From contig JASIJX010000366.1 in assembly GCA_030049955.1 (NCBI GenBank), positions 1 to 14,360 on the forward strand: 14,360 bases of DNA. Reading direction: 5' to 3'. Within the stretch, counting starts at the first letter, position 1. Every line of letters begins with the position of its first letter. This document shows positions 5,576-13,402 of the stretch, in pieces. Below the pieces are notes generated by a model. That model ran no database searches and was not told where the DNA came from. It saw only the letters and a list, made by a program, of their open reading frames with translations. Source of the DNA: Acidobacteriaceae bacterium (GTDB lineage: Bacteria > Acidobacteriota > Terriglobia > Terriglobales > Acidobacteriaceae). A program made the position numbers and the translations under genes.

Positions 5576-6919
5576 ATGACAACACGGATTTTCCTATTCT
5601 CCGCGTTGCTTTTCGCTCCCGCTCTGGTTTGGCCGCAGGCGAACGATGCGAGCGCAACCGCAACCAATGCGGGCTCAACTCAGATGCTGATGCCGCCGCC
5701 GATTAGCGCAGTGGGATTTCCGACAGCCGTCAGCGCCGAAGAGAGGTCCAATTACCTGAGTGGCGGCCTGACATTTAACGGTGGCTATGTCACTAATCTC
5801 TATCCTGGCTCCGGCAACAGCACCATCAACGACGAGCTATACGTTGTAGCGCCAACAATCAGCGCGGATCACTCGACAGATCGCAGCCATGAGGCATTCA
5901 CGTATTCTCCGTCTTTTATCTTCTACCAACCCAATAACACACTGAACACCACGAACCACAGCGGTGTTGCGACCTTCAAGTACCGGCTCAGTCCACACGT
6001 GAATCTCCTGGCCGGCGATTCTGTCGCCAAGACTTCAGATACCTGGAGCCAACCACTGTCTTCCGGTTTGGTTTCGGGGGGCCTGCCTTCCGTCACGCCA
6101 GGAATCGTTGTCCCGTTCGCGCCGCAGATCTCAAACAACGCCTATGCACAGGTGGGCTGGCAGCTTTCGTTGAACGACATGGTCGGAGGTGGCGGGAATA
6201 CGTCGTTGCTTAATTACTCGCAGTCGTCACCCGGGGCGAGCGGCTTGTACAACTCGAATTCGCGCGGCGCGTCGGCATTTTATATGCATCGCCTTACGGG
6301 CAGACAATACATCGGAGCGAGTTTTCAATATTCTGATATCGTCGCCACGCCTGTGGTCGCAAGCGGCGTTGCGAACGCGGACCTCGGCGCGAATGGCATA
6401 CTTGGTTTTTACACGGTCTACCCGAAGCCAACGCTGTCTCTCTCGCTCGGAGGTGGTTCTCAGCGCTACAAACTGACGCAGTCGACGACCGCACCGGCTG
6501 AAGGATGGGCGCCCTCAGCGTTTGGAAGCCTTGGCTGGCAGGGTCTTCACACAAGCTTCGCCGCGAGTTGCAGCCATCTAGTCACCGAGGGTGAAGGCAT
6601 CATTGGAGTCTACAGCACTACTTCGGCCACTCTTTCGGGGCGATGGCAGATTTTTCGGAACTGGACGACGAGCGTTGACGGGGTCTACTCCGATTTCGCG
6701 ACTCTGGCACGGTCATCGGCTGGCTCGGTTGAAGGCGGACACACGCTATCCGGCGCAGCCTCTGTCAGGTACCGAGTGGGTCAGAATCTCAGCTTCACGA
6801 TTCAGTATCTGAGGCTTCACGAGAGTTATCCCGAGATTGCCACAATATCGCTCGACCCTGACAGTTCGAACGCATCGGCGTCGATTACCTATTACTTCTC
6901 GAGACCGCTGGGACGGTGA
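5576..6919 (+). CDS. Outer-membrane beta-barrel protein of the EPS export system
   Basis: A 447-residue predicted outer-membrane protein. The signal peptide (MTTRIFLFSALLFAPALVWP) probably ends with cleavage near QA-ND. After a linker of about 30 residues rich in Ala, Thr and Pro, the rest alternates polar and hydrophobic residues with many aromatic, Gly, Ser and Asn residues, typical of beta-barrel strands. It ends in SITYYFSRPLGR, resembling a terminal strand. No enzymatic motif is seen. Barrel proteins in this position occur in XrtA-type EPS loci (EpsL-like) and are presumed export pores or assembly partners. ATG 5576 has AAGGA at 5565-5569, overlapping the stop of the export gene, so the two are translationally linked. 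An upstream extension of the frame to 5384 lies entirely within the preceding gene and is rejected. The barrel call is strong; the exact role is inference. Confidence 0.85.
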   Translation: MTTRIFLFSALLFAPALVWPQANDASATATNAGSTQMLMPPPISAVGFPTAVSAEERSNYLSGGLTFNGGYVTNLYPGSGNSTINDELYVVAPTISADHSTDRSHEAFTYSPSFIFYQPNNTLNTTNHSGVATFKYRLSPHVNLLAGDSVAKTSDTWSQPLSSGLVSGGLPSVTPGIVVPFAPQISNNAYAQVGWQLSLNDMVGGGGNTSLLNYSQSSPGASGLYNSNSRGASAFYMHRLTGRQYIGASFQYSDIVATPVVASGVANADLGANGILGFYTVYPKPTLSLSLGGGSQRYKLTQSTTAPAEGWAPSAFGSLGWQGLHTSFAASCSHLVTEGEGIIGVYSTTSATLSGRWQIFRNWTTSVDGVYSDFATLARSSAGSVEGGHTLSGAASVRYRVGQNLSFTIQYLRLHESYPEIATISLDPDSSNASASITYYFSRPLGR

Positions 6920-6924
6920 GCGAA

Positions 6925-8628
6925 ATGTCAGAAGAGATCCTCGAACAAGAACAGTCCAAGCAGTTCGAAATTGAACGAGTTTTCGATCTGGTGCGCAGAA
7001 GGCACATGCAGTTTCTTATTCCTCTGCTGCTCGGCTGGTTCCTCGTTTGGGCAGCCAGCTGGGTCTTGCCGGTGAGTTACAAATCGACCACGACCATTCT
7101 CGTGCAGCAGCCGGCGGTGCCCAAGGACTACGTGGTACCGAACATCAGTGACAACGTAGAGGATCGCCTGGCGAGCCTGAAGGAACAGATCCTGAGCAGG
7201 ACACGGCTTCTTCTGATCGCAAGCCGGCTCCATCTGTACGCAAACTCGGAGCGAAGACTTACTCCGGACGACATCGTTGAACAGATGCGCAGCGACACCC
7301 ACGTCGATTTTCTGCGGGACACTGAGACCGGAGTGGTCAACGGCTTTACTGTGTCGTATTCGGCGCCGTCTCCACACCTCGCGCAGTCAGTCACCAGCGA
7401 ATTAACCGGTCTGTTTATCAACGAGAACCAGGCAACGCTCCAGCGGGAATCTGAGAACACGACAGAGTTCCTTCAAAAACAGCTCGCTGATGCGCGGACC
7501 AGTCTGGCCGAGCAGGAAGCAAAGGTGAAGGAGTTTCAGGCTGCCCACGAGGGCGATTTGCCTTCCCAGGAGGCGAGTAATATCCAGATCCTCAGCGGCC
7601 TGCAAACGCAGCTGCAGACGGAGTCGGATGCGCTCAACACTGCACGCCAGCAACGTGCTTACCTCCAGTCCCTGATCGAACAATATCGTTCGCTGAGTAT
7701 TTCTGTGCAGGGCTCGAACGGAGCGGCAGCGAACGCCAGCGTAGAACCAGTAAGCTTGTCATCTATTGATGCACAACTTGAAAAAATGAAGGAACAACTT
7801 ACAGATCTCCGCACTCGTTACACAGAGCAGTACCCGGCCGTTCAGAATCTTGAGGCTGAAATTGCCACGGCGGCGAAGGAACGGAGTCAGCTCGCCGCAA
7901 AGCTGGAAGCTCAAGCAAAAGCTGCCGCCCAGCATCCGGAGGGTGACGCCGCAGCTACGACCATGGATTCAACGACGAGCACTACAGTCCTGCAACTTCA
8001 GGGGCAGTTGCAGGCAACCCAGACGGAAATATCCAACCGCGAGCATGCCATAGCGGAGCTGCAAGGCCGCATCAACACCTACCAGGCGCGGCTGAACGCG
8101 GAACCGGCAAGCGAAGCGCAGCTGGCAGATCTGACACGCGGTTACGAGCAGTCCCAGACCAACTACAATGATCTGCTGAAAAAAGAGAGCGATTCGGCCA
8201 TGGCCACGAGCATGGAGCAGATGCAGGAGGGAGAGCGATTCAGCGTGCTCGACCCTCCGAGCTTGCCAATCATGCCGGCTTTTCCCAATCGCATCAAATT
8301 CTGTCTCGCCGGTCTTGGTGTAGGCCTGGCCCTCGGCGTAGTTGTCGCTGGGGGTCTCGAGTTCCTCGACGACCGGATGCACAATGACAAGGACATCGAG
8401 AAGTTCCTGCCAGCTGCCATCATCGGCGAAATACCCGAAATCCGGACTGAGGCTGACCAGAGGAAGGAGAAGAGAAAAGCGGTGCTGAGCTGGACGGTAG
8501 CGGTTCTGGTGGTTCTAACGCTTGCCTCGGGGTCTGCTTTCAACTACGTCTATGCCACGCGGCCAGCGATCCAACTGCATATAACGGGATGGTGGCGACA
8601 TCCAGCGTGGTCGGGTCAACATGTATAA
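6925..8628 (+). CDS. GumC/Wzz-type polysaccharide chain-length determinant (polysaccharide co-polymerase)
   Basis: A 567-residue inner-membrane protein that controls EPS chain length. The Wzz domain has a first membrane segment at about 30-49, followed by YKSTTTILVQQPAVP. A long periplasmic coiled-coil region rich in Gln, Glu, Ala and Leu spans about 170-400, followed by the GNVR-like part (YEQSQTNYNDLLKK). A second membrane segment lies at about 458-480, preceded by the Pro-rich LDPPSLPIMPAFPN. Unlike classic Wzz, it continues with a basic cytoplasmic loop and a third hydrophobic segment (about 519-543) plus a short tail. It lacks a fused kinase; the kinase is a separate gene two positions downstream. 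ATG 6925 follows GGTGAG; a GTG at 6916 overlapping the preceding stop (GTGA) is the alternative and adds three residues. The gene overlaps the next one by 8 nt. Confidence 0.92.
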   Translation: MSEEILEQEQSKQFEIERVFDLVRRRHMQFLIPLLLGWFLVWAASWVLPVSYKSTTTILVQQPAVPKDYVVPNISDNVEDRLASLKEQILSRTRLLLIASRLHLYANSERRLTPDDIVEQMRSDTHVDFLRDTETGVVNGFTVSYSAPSPHLAQSVTSELTGLFINENQATLQRESENTTEFLQKQLADARTSLAEQEAKVKEFQAAHEGDLPSQEASNIQILSGLQTQLQTESDALNTARQQRAYLQSLIEQYRSLSISVQGSNGAAANASVEPVSLSSIDAQLEKMKEQLTDLRTRYTEQYPAVQNLEAEIATAAKERSQLAAKLEAQAKAAAQHPEGDAAATTMDSTTSTTVLQLQGQLQATQTEISNREHAIAELQGRINTYQARLNAEPASEAQLADLTRGYEQSQTNYNDLLKKESDSAMATSMEQMQEGERFSVLDPPSLPIMPAFPNRIKFCLAGLGVGLALGVVVAGGLEFLDDRMHNDKDIEKFLPAAIIGEIPEIRTEADQRKEKRKAVLSWTVAVLVVLTLASGSAFNYVYATRPAIQLHITGWWRHPAWSGQHV

Positions 8629-9550
8629 AGCGTTCTTTGGCCTTACCCGAAACCCATTCGATCTGACGCCCGATCCGAGATGCTTCGTTTCCACAGGAAA
8701 GCACAATGAGGCACTCGCTACTCTTTACTATGGCGTCCGCGAACACAAAGGCTTTGTGGTGGTTACCGGAGAGGTCGGTACGGGCAAGACCCTACTGCTG
8801 CGCTGCCTGCTTCAACTGCTAAAGGATAGCGGCGATATTGCCTTTGCCTATCTATTTAACAGCCGTCTGGATCCAAGCGAATTCTTTCATTACGTGCTCA
8901 CCTATTTCGGTCTTGCCTCTGCTGGCAAGAATAAAGCCGAACTTCTGGTTGAGATGGGCGCTTTCCTGTTGTCGCGTAAATCGCAGGGACTTACCACTGT
9001 CTTGATTATTGACGAAGCCCATCATCTCTCTCACGATTTGCTGGAAGAGATCCGCCTCCTTTCCAACCTGGAAACTCCGGAAGACAAGCTTCTTCAGATC
9101 GTATTGGTAGGGCAACCGGAGTTGGATGACAAACTGGATTCTTTTGGACTGCGACAACTGAAGCAAAGAATCGCACTTCGGGCGAGATTGGAACCACTTC
9201 GACTTCCAGAAACGGAGGAATATATCACGAGGCGACTGCAAATTGCCGGTGTGGATCCTGAGCGCGAACCCATTTTCCCTGCTGAAACCATCTCCGCAGT
9301 CTTTCGTTATTCGGGCGGCCTGCCCCGGCTGATCAACACGCTCTGCGAAAATGCTCTGATCGGCGCCTACGCCAAGCACCTTCCCACGGTAACCCCGGAC
9401 ATCGTTGAGGATGTGGCTCGGGAATTTCGTTTGAATCCCGTTCTTACAAACGCTCGCCGGGATGCGAATTCGGAAAGCGCACTCGAAACTGATGAGGTTT
9501 TCATCGACATGGCCTCCAGGCTTCATAAGCCTTCCCCAAGCAGGCTCTAA
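8621..9550 (+). CDS. ExeA-like AAA ATPase of the EPS/XrtA-associated type
   Basis: A 309-residue cytoplasmic ATPase. It opens with YKAFFGLTRNPFDLTPDP, the hallmark start of the ExeA/GspA-like ATPases found in EPS clusters. The Walker A motif is GEVGTGKT (50-57) and the Walker B motif is VLIIDEAHH (127-135). A sensor-like stretch reads LQIVLVGQPEL, and SGGLPRLINTLC is the sensor 2 region. After about 270 the C-terminus is poorly conserved and carries no peptidoglycan-binding domain, unlike true ExeA. Its precise job in EPS assembly is not established; it is assumed to energise or organise the export complex. Its start overlaps the end of the chain-length gene (ATGTATAA) and it has only a weak ribosome binding site, so translation is probably coupled. 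Confidence 0.92.
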   Translation: MYKAFFGLTRNPFDLTPDPRCFVSTGKHNEALATLYYGVREHKGFVVVTGEVGTGKTLLLRCLLQLLKDSGDIAFAYLFNSRLDPSEFFHYVLTYFGLASAGKNKAELLVEMGAFLLSRKSQGLTTVLIIDEAHHLSHDLLEEIRLLSNLETPEDKLLQIVLVGQPELDDKLDSFGLRQLKQRIALRARLEPLRLPETEEYITRRLQIAGVDPEREPIFPAETISAVFRYSGGLPRLINTLCENALIGAYAKHLPTVTPDIVEDVAREFRLNPVLTNARRDANSESALETDEVFIDMASRLHKPSPSRL

Positions 9551-9588
9551 TCGCATTTCCCCACGTTAATCGCAGAAGTTAAAAATTC

Positions 9589-10599
9589 ATGAGTCATATT
9601 TTCGATGCTCTGCAAAGGGCTGAAGATGAACGCCGTGGCCTGACGTCGTCTTCGCGCATTTCAGCCACGGAGTTGCTTGAACGCGCTGAGCGCCAAGCGC
9701 TCATTCAGCGGAATTCTGAATCTCGAGTTACCGCAACTGTCGAGACTACGTTGGCCGGGGAAGAAGCAAAGCAACGACCGGCTGGGAACTCCGTCGGAGA
9801 TAGCTCTCGTCCAGCGTCGGAACAAGTGCGGCAACTGCCGGCCGAGATTCATACCCTGCACTTGCCCCTGCCCTTTCATTTCAGTCTGGTCACACTTTCG
9901 GACGAATCGCGGCCCGCAGCAGAAGCATTTCGGCTTCTTTGTGTTCGCCTGCGGCACCTGCGCAAAAATCGTCCACTTTCGCGCCTCCTGGTTTCCAGCA
10001 CAAGTCCAGGGGAAGGCAAGAGCTTTATTGCCGCCAATCTGGCCTGCACTCTTGCCGCGGCGCCGCAGGAGCGTGTTCTACTCCTGGAGGGGGATCTCCG
10101 GCGACCATCGCAGAGCGAATTGTTTCGGCTCGAGGCAATGCCCGGCCTGTGCGAATTTTTCAGCGGTAATCGCAACCTTCAGGACAGCATTTATCACCTG
10201 CAGGAGGCGGGTATTTGGTTTTTGCCTGCTGGCCTCGCACCCGGAAACTCACCCGGCCTGATCCAGTCCTCGCGGTTAGCGGAGATGACAGCGCAGCTGT
10301 CTCACTGGTTTGACTGGATCATCATCGATTCCCCGCCCATCCTCCCGCTGGCCGACACCAGCATCTGGGAAAAGCCGGCTGATGGGCTTCTTCTCGTCGC
10401 CCGGCGAGGAGTTAGCGCAAAGCGCGAGCTTAAAAGAGGGATAGAGGCTATCGATCGGAGCAAACTGATTGGCACGATTCTTAACTCCTCCACCCAATCC
10501 TCGGAAGAGGATTATTACTACTATAAGCGGCCCTCAGGCAGTTCTGATGCCGACGAGACGATCGGCACCAGCGACAGCCTGAAACTACATCTTCTCTGA
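9589..10599 (+). CDS. BY-kinase (CpsD/CapB-like tyrosine autokinase), variant motifs
   Basis: A 336-residue cytoplasmic P-loop tyrosine kinase that would work with the GumC-like protein to switch polymer assembly. It starts with MSHIFDALQRAEDER, a conserved opening of these kinases in acidobacterial and XrtA loci. The Walker A motif is SPGEGKS (139-145, Lys144). Walker A' reads LLLEGDLRRP (164-173). Walker B is IIIDSPP (244-250). Near the C-terminus, EEDYYYYKR puts four consecutive tyrosines at 309-312, the likely autophosphorylation cluster. Two motifs depart from textbook BY-kinases: the first Asp of Walker A' (DxD) is Glu167, and the oligomerisation motif ExxRxxR reads E112-AF-R115-LL-C118. 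These may be lineage features. It follows the ATPase gene by 38 nt, with only a weak AGAAG upstream of ATG 9589. Confidence 0.92.
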   Translation: MSHIFDALQRAEDERRGLTSSSRISATELLERAERQALIQRNSESRVTATVETTLAGEEAKQRPAGNSVGDSSRPASEQVRQLPAEIHTLHLPLPFHFSLVTLSDESRPAAEAFRLLCVRLRHLRKNRPLSRLLVSSTSPGEGKSFIAANLACTLAAAPQERVLLLEGDLRRPSQSELFRLEAMPGLCEFFSGNRNLQDSIYHLQEAGIWFLPAGLAPGNSPGLIQSSRLAEMTAQLSHWFDWIIIDSPPILPLADTSIWEKPADGLLLVARRGVSAKRELKRGIEAIDRSKLIGTILNSSTQSSEEDYYYYKRPSGSSDADETIGTSDSLKLHLL

Positions 10600-10667
10600 T
10601 CGAAATATTTCCTAAACGACCTACTGTCATCTTTCCTTTGTTGCTCGCAAGAGAGGAGTAGAAATAG

Positions 10668-11816
10668 ATGGCTTTCCAAGGCATGGATACCAGCTCCAAA
10701 ATTAGGAACCGTACAGGCTCCGAGAGCTCAGCGGAAGAACGCGAGATTCTTGCCGAAGACGGATTTCTCAAAGTGCTCGCGATTGAACGGAAACGTTCGG
10801 AACGTTTGGACATGCCCTTTCTTCTGATGCTCCTTGAGACCAGCCATCCTTCTGGTCCGGAGACGGGGAGAACTGCGCTCGAGCGTGTAATCTCAGCTTT
10901 ACTGCCGAAAATTCGGGCAACCGATGTACTCGGCTGGTACCAAGATTCGACCATTTTAGGAGCGATTTTCACCGGGCTTTCAGCCGATGACAAGAGCGCA
11001 ACGCTCAACACACTCCTGCATAGGGTGACCACAGTCTTAACCTCTGAGCTCACTGTGGATCAGTTTAGCCAAATCAGCATCTCCTTCCACTTTTTCCCTG
11101 ACAACTGGTCCGGTAACGGACCAAGCGGAACGAACGATCCGACGTTGTATCCCGATTGCTTTACTCCCGTAAACGGAAAAATCGGATTGGTTGCAATCAA
11201 GCGAGCCATGGATATTGTCGTAAGCCTGCTAATGCTGCTCGCCTGCGCTCCGATTTTTGTTGTGATTGCGCTGGCCATAAAGGCAACCTCGGAGGGCCCA
11301 GTATTCTTTTGTCAAAAGCGCGTGGGGCAGTATGGCCGGACTTTCACGTTCCTTAAGTTCCGATCGATGTACGTAAATAACGACCACAGTTTGCATCGGG
11401 AGTATGTGAATCGTCTCATCGCGGGCAACGCTGAGCGGGTGGCGGTGGATGGAATTAATGACAGCGTATACAAGCTAGCGAACGACAATCGGATCACACG
11501 CCTCGGGAAGTTCCTGCGAAAGACCAGCCTGGATGAGCTACCACAGCTTTTCAATGTACTCCGCGGGGACATGTCCGTGGTCGGCCCGCGGCCTCCAATC
11601 CCTTACGAAGTTGCCGCGTACCAGACTTGGCATCGTAGCCGTCTCCTACAGGTCAAACCCGGTATTACCGGCTTGTGGCAGGTGACCGGCCGGAGTCGAG
11701 TCGCCTTTGATGACATGGTGCGGCTCGACCTCCAATACGCGACGAGCTGGTCCCCGTGGCTCGATCTGAAAATTCTCCTGCGGACGCCGGCGGCTGTGGT
11801 CAAAGGCGCCTACTGA
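10668..11816 (+). CDS. Initiating sugar-phosphate transferase with a degenerate GGDEF-like N-terminal domain
   Basis: A 382-residue membrane enzyme expected to transfer a sugar phosphate from a nucleotide sugar to undecaprenyl phosphate, starting each repeat unit. The C-terminal half is the bacterial sugar transferase domain: KRAMDIVVSLLM (178-189), a membrane helix (about 183-205), GPVFFCQKRVGQYGRTFTFLKFRSM (beginning at 210), the catalytic Asp289-Glu290 pair in SLDELPQLFNVLRGDMSVVGPRP, and PGITGLWQVTGRS. Only one hydrophobic segment is present, as in monotopic PglC-type enzymes, not the five of WbaP/WcaJ. Residues about 31-145 resemble a GGDEF fold (FLKVLAIERKRSERLDMPFLLML, then RATDVLGWYQDSTIL), but the signature is GWYQDS, so cyclase activity is not expected. 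ATG 10668 has AGGAG 9 nt upstream. Sugar specificity is unknown. Confidence 0.92.
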   Translation: MAFQGMDTSSKIRNRTGSESSAEEREILAEDGFLKVLAIERKRSERLDMPFLLMLLETSHPSGPETGRTALERVISALLPKIRATDVLGWYQDSTILGAIFTGLSADDKSATLNTLLHRVTTVLTSELTVDQFSQISISFHFFPDNWSGNGPSGTNDPTLYPDCFTPVNGKIGLVAIKRAMDIVVSLLMLLACAPIFVVIALAIKATSEGPVFFCQKRVGQYGRTFTFLKFRSMYVNNDHSLHREYVNRLIAGNAERVAVDGINDSVYKLANDNRITRLGKFLRKTSLDELPQLFNVLRGDMSVVGPRPPIPYEVAAYQTWHRSRLLQVKPGITGLWQVTGRSRVAFDDMVRLDLQYATSWSPWLDLKILLRTPAAVVKGAY

Positions 11817-11894
11817 CCTGTTTCAGATCCTCTTTCGGCTCTCACACTCAACCCTGATTCTCCCCCGACAGTCGGAAAGGATGGTACTGTCTCT

Positions 11895-12893
11895 ATGAAC
11901 TTTGGCGTAATCGGCTACGGGTACTGGGGGCCCAATGTAGCGCGCAACCTTGCAAACCTCGATACTTCTCGGCTGATCGCGATTGCAGAAATGAGTCCCG
12001 CCGCACGGCTGCGTGCTCAAAAGACCTATCCGGATGTTCATGTCACTTCGGATGCCTCTGAAGTGATAAGGTGTCCGAAAATTGATGCGATCGCTGTTAT
12101 CACGCCGGTATGGACGCATTATGAACTCGCCAAGGCAGCCCTGGAACAAGGTAAGCACGTCTTTGTCGAGAAGCCCATCACGACTACAGCCCAGCAAGCC
12201 GAAGAGCTGATTGAGTTGGCGGCCCGTAAAAACCTGAAGATCATGGTCGACCACACGTTCCTTTTTACCGGCGCCGTAAAGAAGATACGCCAGCTCGTGG
12301 ACGATGGCACCCTCGGAAATCTCTTTTACTATGATTCCACTCGCGTCAACCTTGGCCTATTTCAGCATGACATCAATGTCTTGTGGGATCTTGCCCCGCA
12401 TGACCTTTCGATTATGGACTACCTCCTTCCTGGCCGCCCTGAGGCCGTTGTAGCCACAGGGCAGCGGCATCTGAACGGCCATGAAGATATCGCGTTCATG
12501 ACGGTTTACTTCCCCGACCGTGTCATCGCCCATATCAACGTCAACTGGCTTTCTCCAGTAAAAGTGAGAACCACGTTGATCGGAGGGGAAAAGCGAATGC
12601 TCGTCTGGAACGATCTCGAGGCAGACGAAAAGGTCAAATTGTACGACAAAGGTGTAGAAATAAAGAGCCGTGAAGGTGTCTATGAGCTGCTCGTCAGCTA
12701 TCGGTCGGGCGACATGTGGGCACCCCAATTAGAACAAGTCGAAGCATTGCGACAAGAGCTGTCCTACTTTGTGGACTGTGTCTCAAGCGGGAAGGATCCG
12801 CACAATGACGGCCATGCCGGCCTGCGCGTTGTCAGAATGTTGGAAGCTGCCAGCGAATCGTTGAAGAAGCGGGGAGAGCTTGTTTACCTGTGA
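11895..12893 (+). CDS. Gfo/Idh/MocA-family nucleotide-sugar 3-dehydrogenase (WbpB/WlbA-like)
   Basis: A 332-residue NAD-dependent oxidoreductase. The Rossmann motif opens the protein (MNFGVIGYGYWGPNVARNL, with GYGYWG at 7-12). EKP at 92-94 supplies the catalytic Lys93, and DLAPHDLSIMDYLL at 165-178 the catalytic His169, as in WlbA/WbpB. In that pathway the enzyme oxidises C3 of UDP-GlcNAc-uronic acid to the 3-keto sugar. The acetyltransferase and aminotransferase that complete the pathway follow immediately, which strongly supports this role. Other 3-keto sugars remain possible because the 6-dehydrogenase and 2-epimerase are not in the window. The start at ATG 11895 has AAAGGA 13 nt upstream, a long spacing. 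The stop overlaps the GTG of the next gene by 4 nt (GTGA). Confidence 0.88.
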   Translation: MNFGVIGYGYWGPNVARNLANLDTSRLIAIAEMSPAARLRAQKTYPDVHVTSDASEVIRCPKIDAIAVITPVWTHYELAKAALEQGKHVFVEKPITTTAQQAEELIELAARKNLKIMVDHTFLFTGAVKKIRQLVDDGTLGNLFYYDSTRVNLGLFQHDINVLWDLAPHDLSIMDYLLPGRPEAVVATGQRHLNGHEDIAFMTVYFPDRVIAHINVNWLSPVKVRTTLIGGEKRMLVWNDLEADEKVKLYDKGVEIKSREGVYELLVSYRSGDMWAPQLEQVEALRQELSYFVDCVSSGKDPHNDGHAGLRVVRMLEAASESLKKRGELVYL

Positions 12894-13402
12894 ACACGAA
12901 TTCGTGGAACTCCATCGCAGATGATGTTCAGCTGGGCGTTGACGTAAAACTCTCGCGGTTTATAAACCTATATGGCTGTGAAATCGGAGATGAATCAAAG
13001 GTTGGCGCATTCGTAGAGATTCAAAAAAATGCGCGGGTCGGCCGACGCTGCAAAATCTCGAGCCACACGTTTATTTGTGAGGGCGTGGTAATCGAGGACA
13101 ATGTTTTCATTGGCCACGGAGTCACATTTACGAACGATATCTATCCTCGCGCCACCACAGCCGACGGCACATTGCAGACAGAAGCTGACTGGAAAATCGA
13201 ACCGACCGTGGTTCGCAAGGGAGCTTCGGTCGGGTCGGGCGCAACTATTCTATGCAATTTGACAATCGGCGAAGATGCCATCGTTGGCGCCGGCAGCGTT
13301 GTTACCAGGAGCGTTCCGCCACACGCGATCGTCGCTGGCAATCCAGCCAAGGTTCTGCGCTACCTCGAGCCACACAAGGAGCGATCTAATGTCTGCTCAT
13401 GA
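12890..13402 (+). CDS. Hexapeptide-repeat (LbH) N-acetyltransferase, WbpD/WlbB-like
   Basis: A 170-residue left-handed beta-helix acyltransferase, likely an acetyl-CoA-dependent enzyme that N-acetylates the 3-amino group made by the neighbouring aminotransferase. Hexapeptide-type turns run through most of the protein: VQLGVDVKL, INLYGCEIGDESKVGAFVEI, VVIEDNVFIGHGVTF, and after an insertion (about 84-105, YPRATTADGTLQ) the coils VRKGASVGSGATI, LTIGEDAIVGAGSVV. It closes with the conserved VAGNPAKVLRYL. It begins with GTG 12890 inside the previous gene's stop (GTGA), with GGGGAGAG about 11 nt upstream, and ends 14 nt inside the aminotransferase gene, so all three genes are translationally linked. 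The family is certain; the substrate is inferred from neighbours. Confidence 0.9.
   Translation: MNTNSWNSIADDVQLGVDVKLSRFINLYGCEIGDESKVGAFVEIQKNARVGRRCKISSHTFICEGVVIEDNVFIGHGVTFTNDIYPRATTADGTLQTEADWKIEPTVVRKGASVGSGATILCNLTIGEDAIVGAGSVVTRSVPPHAIVAGNPAKVLRYLEPHKERSNVCS

Noticed and set aside
11881..11898. Five-codon minicistron whose TGA overlaps the ATG of the oxidoreductase
   Set aside because: The purine-rich sequence abuts its ATG with no spacing, so initiation there is unlikely; probably chance.
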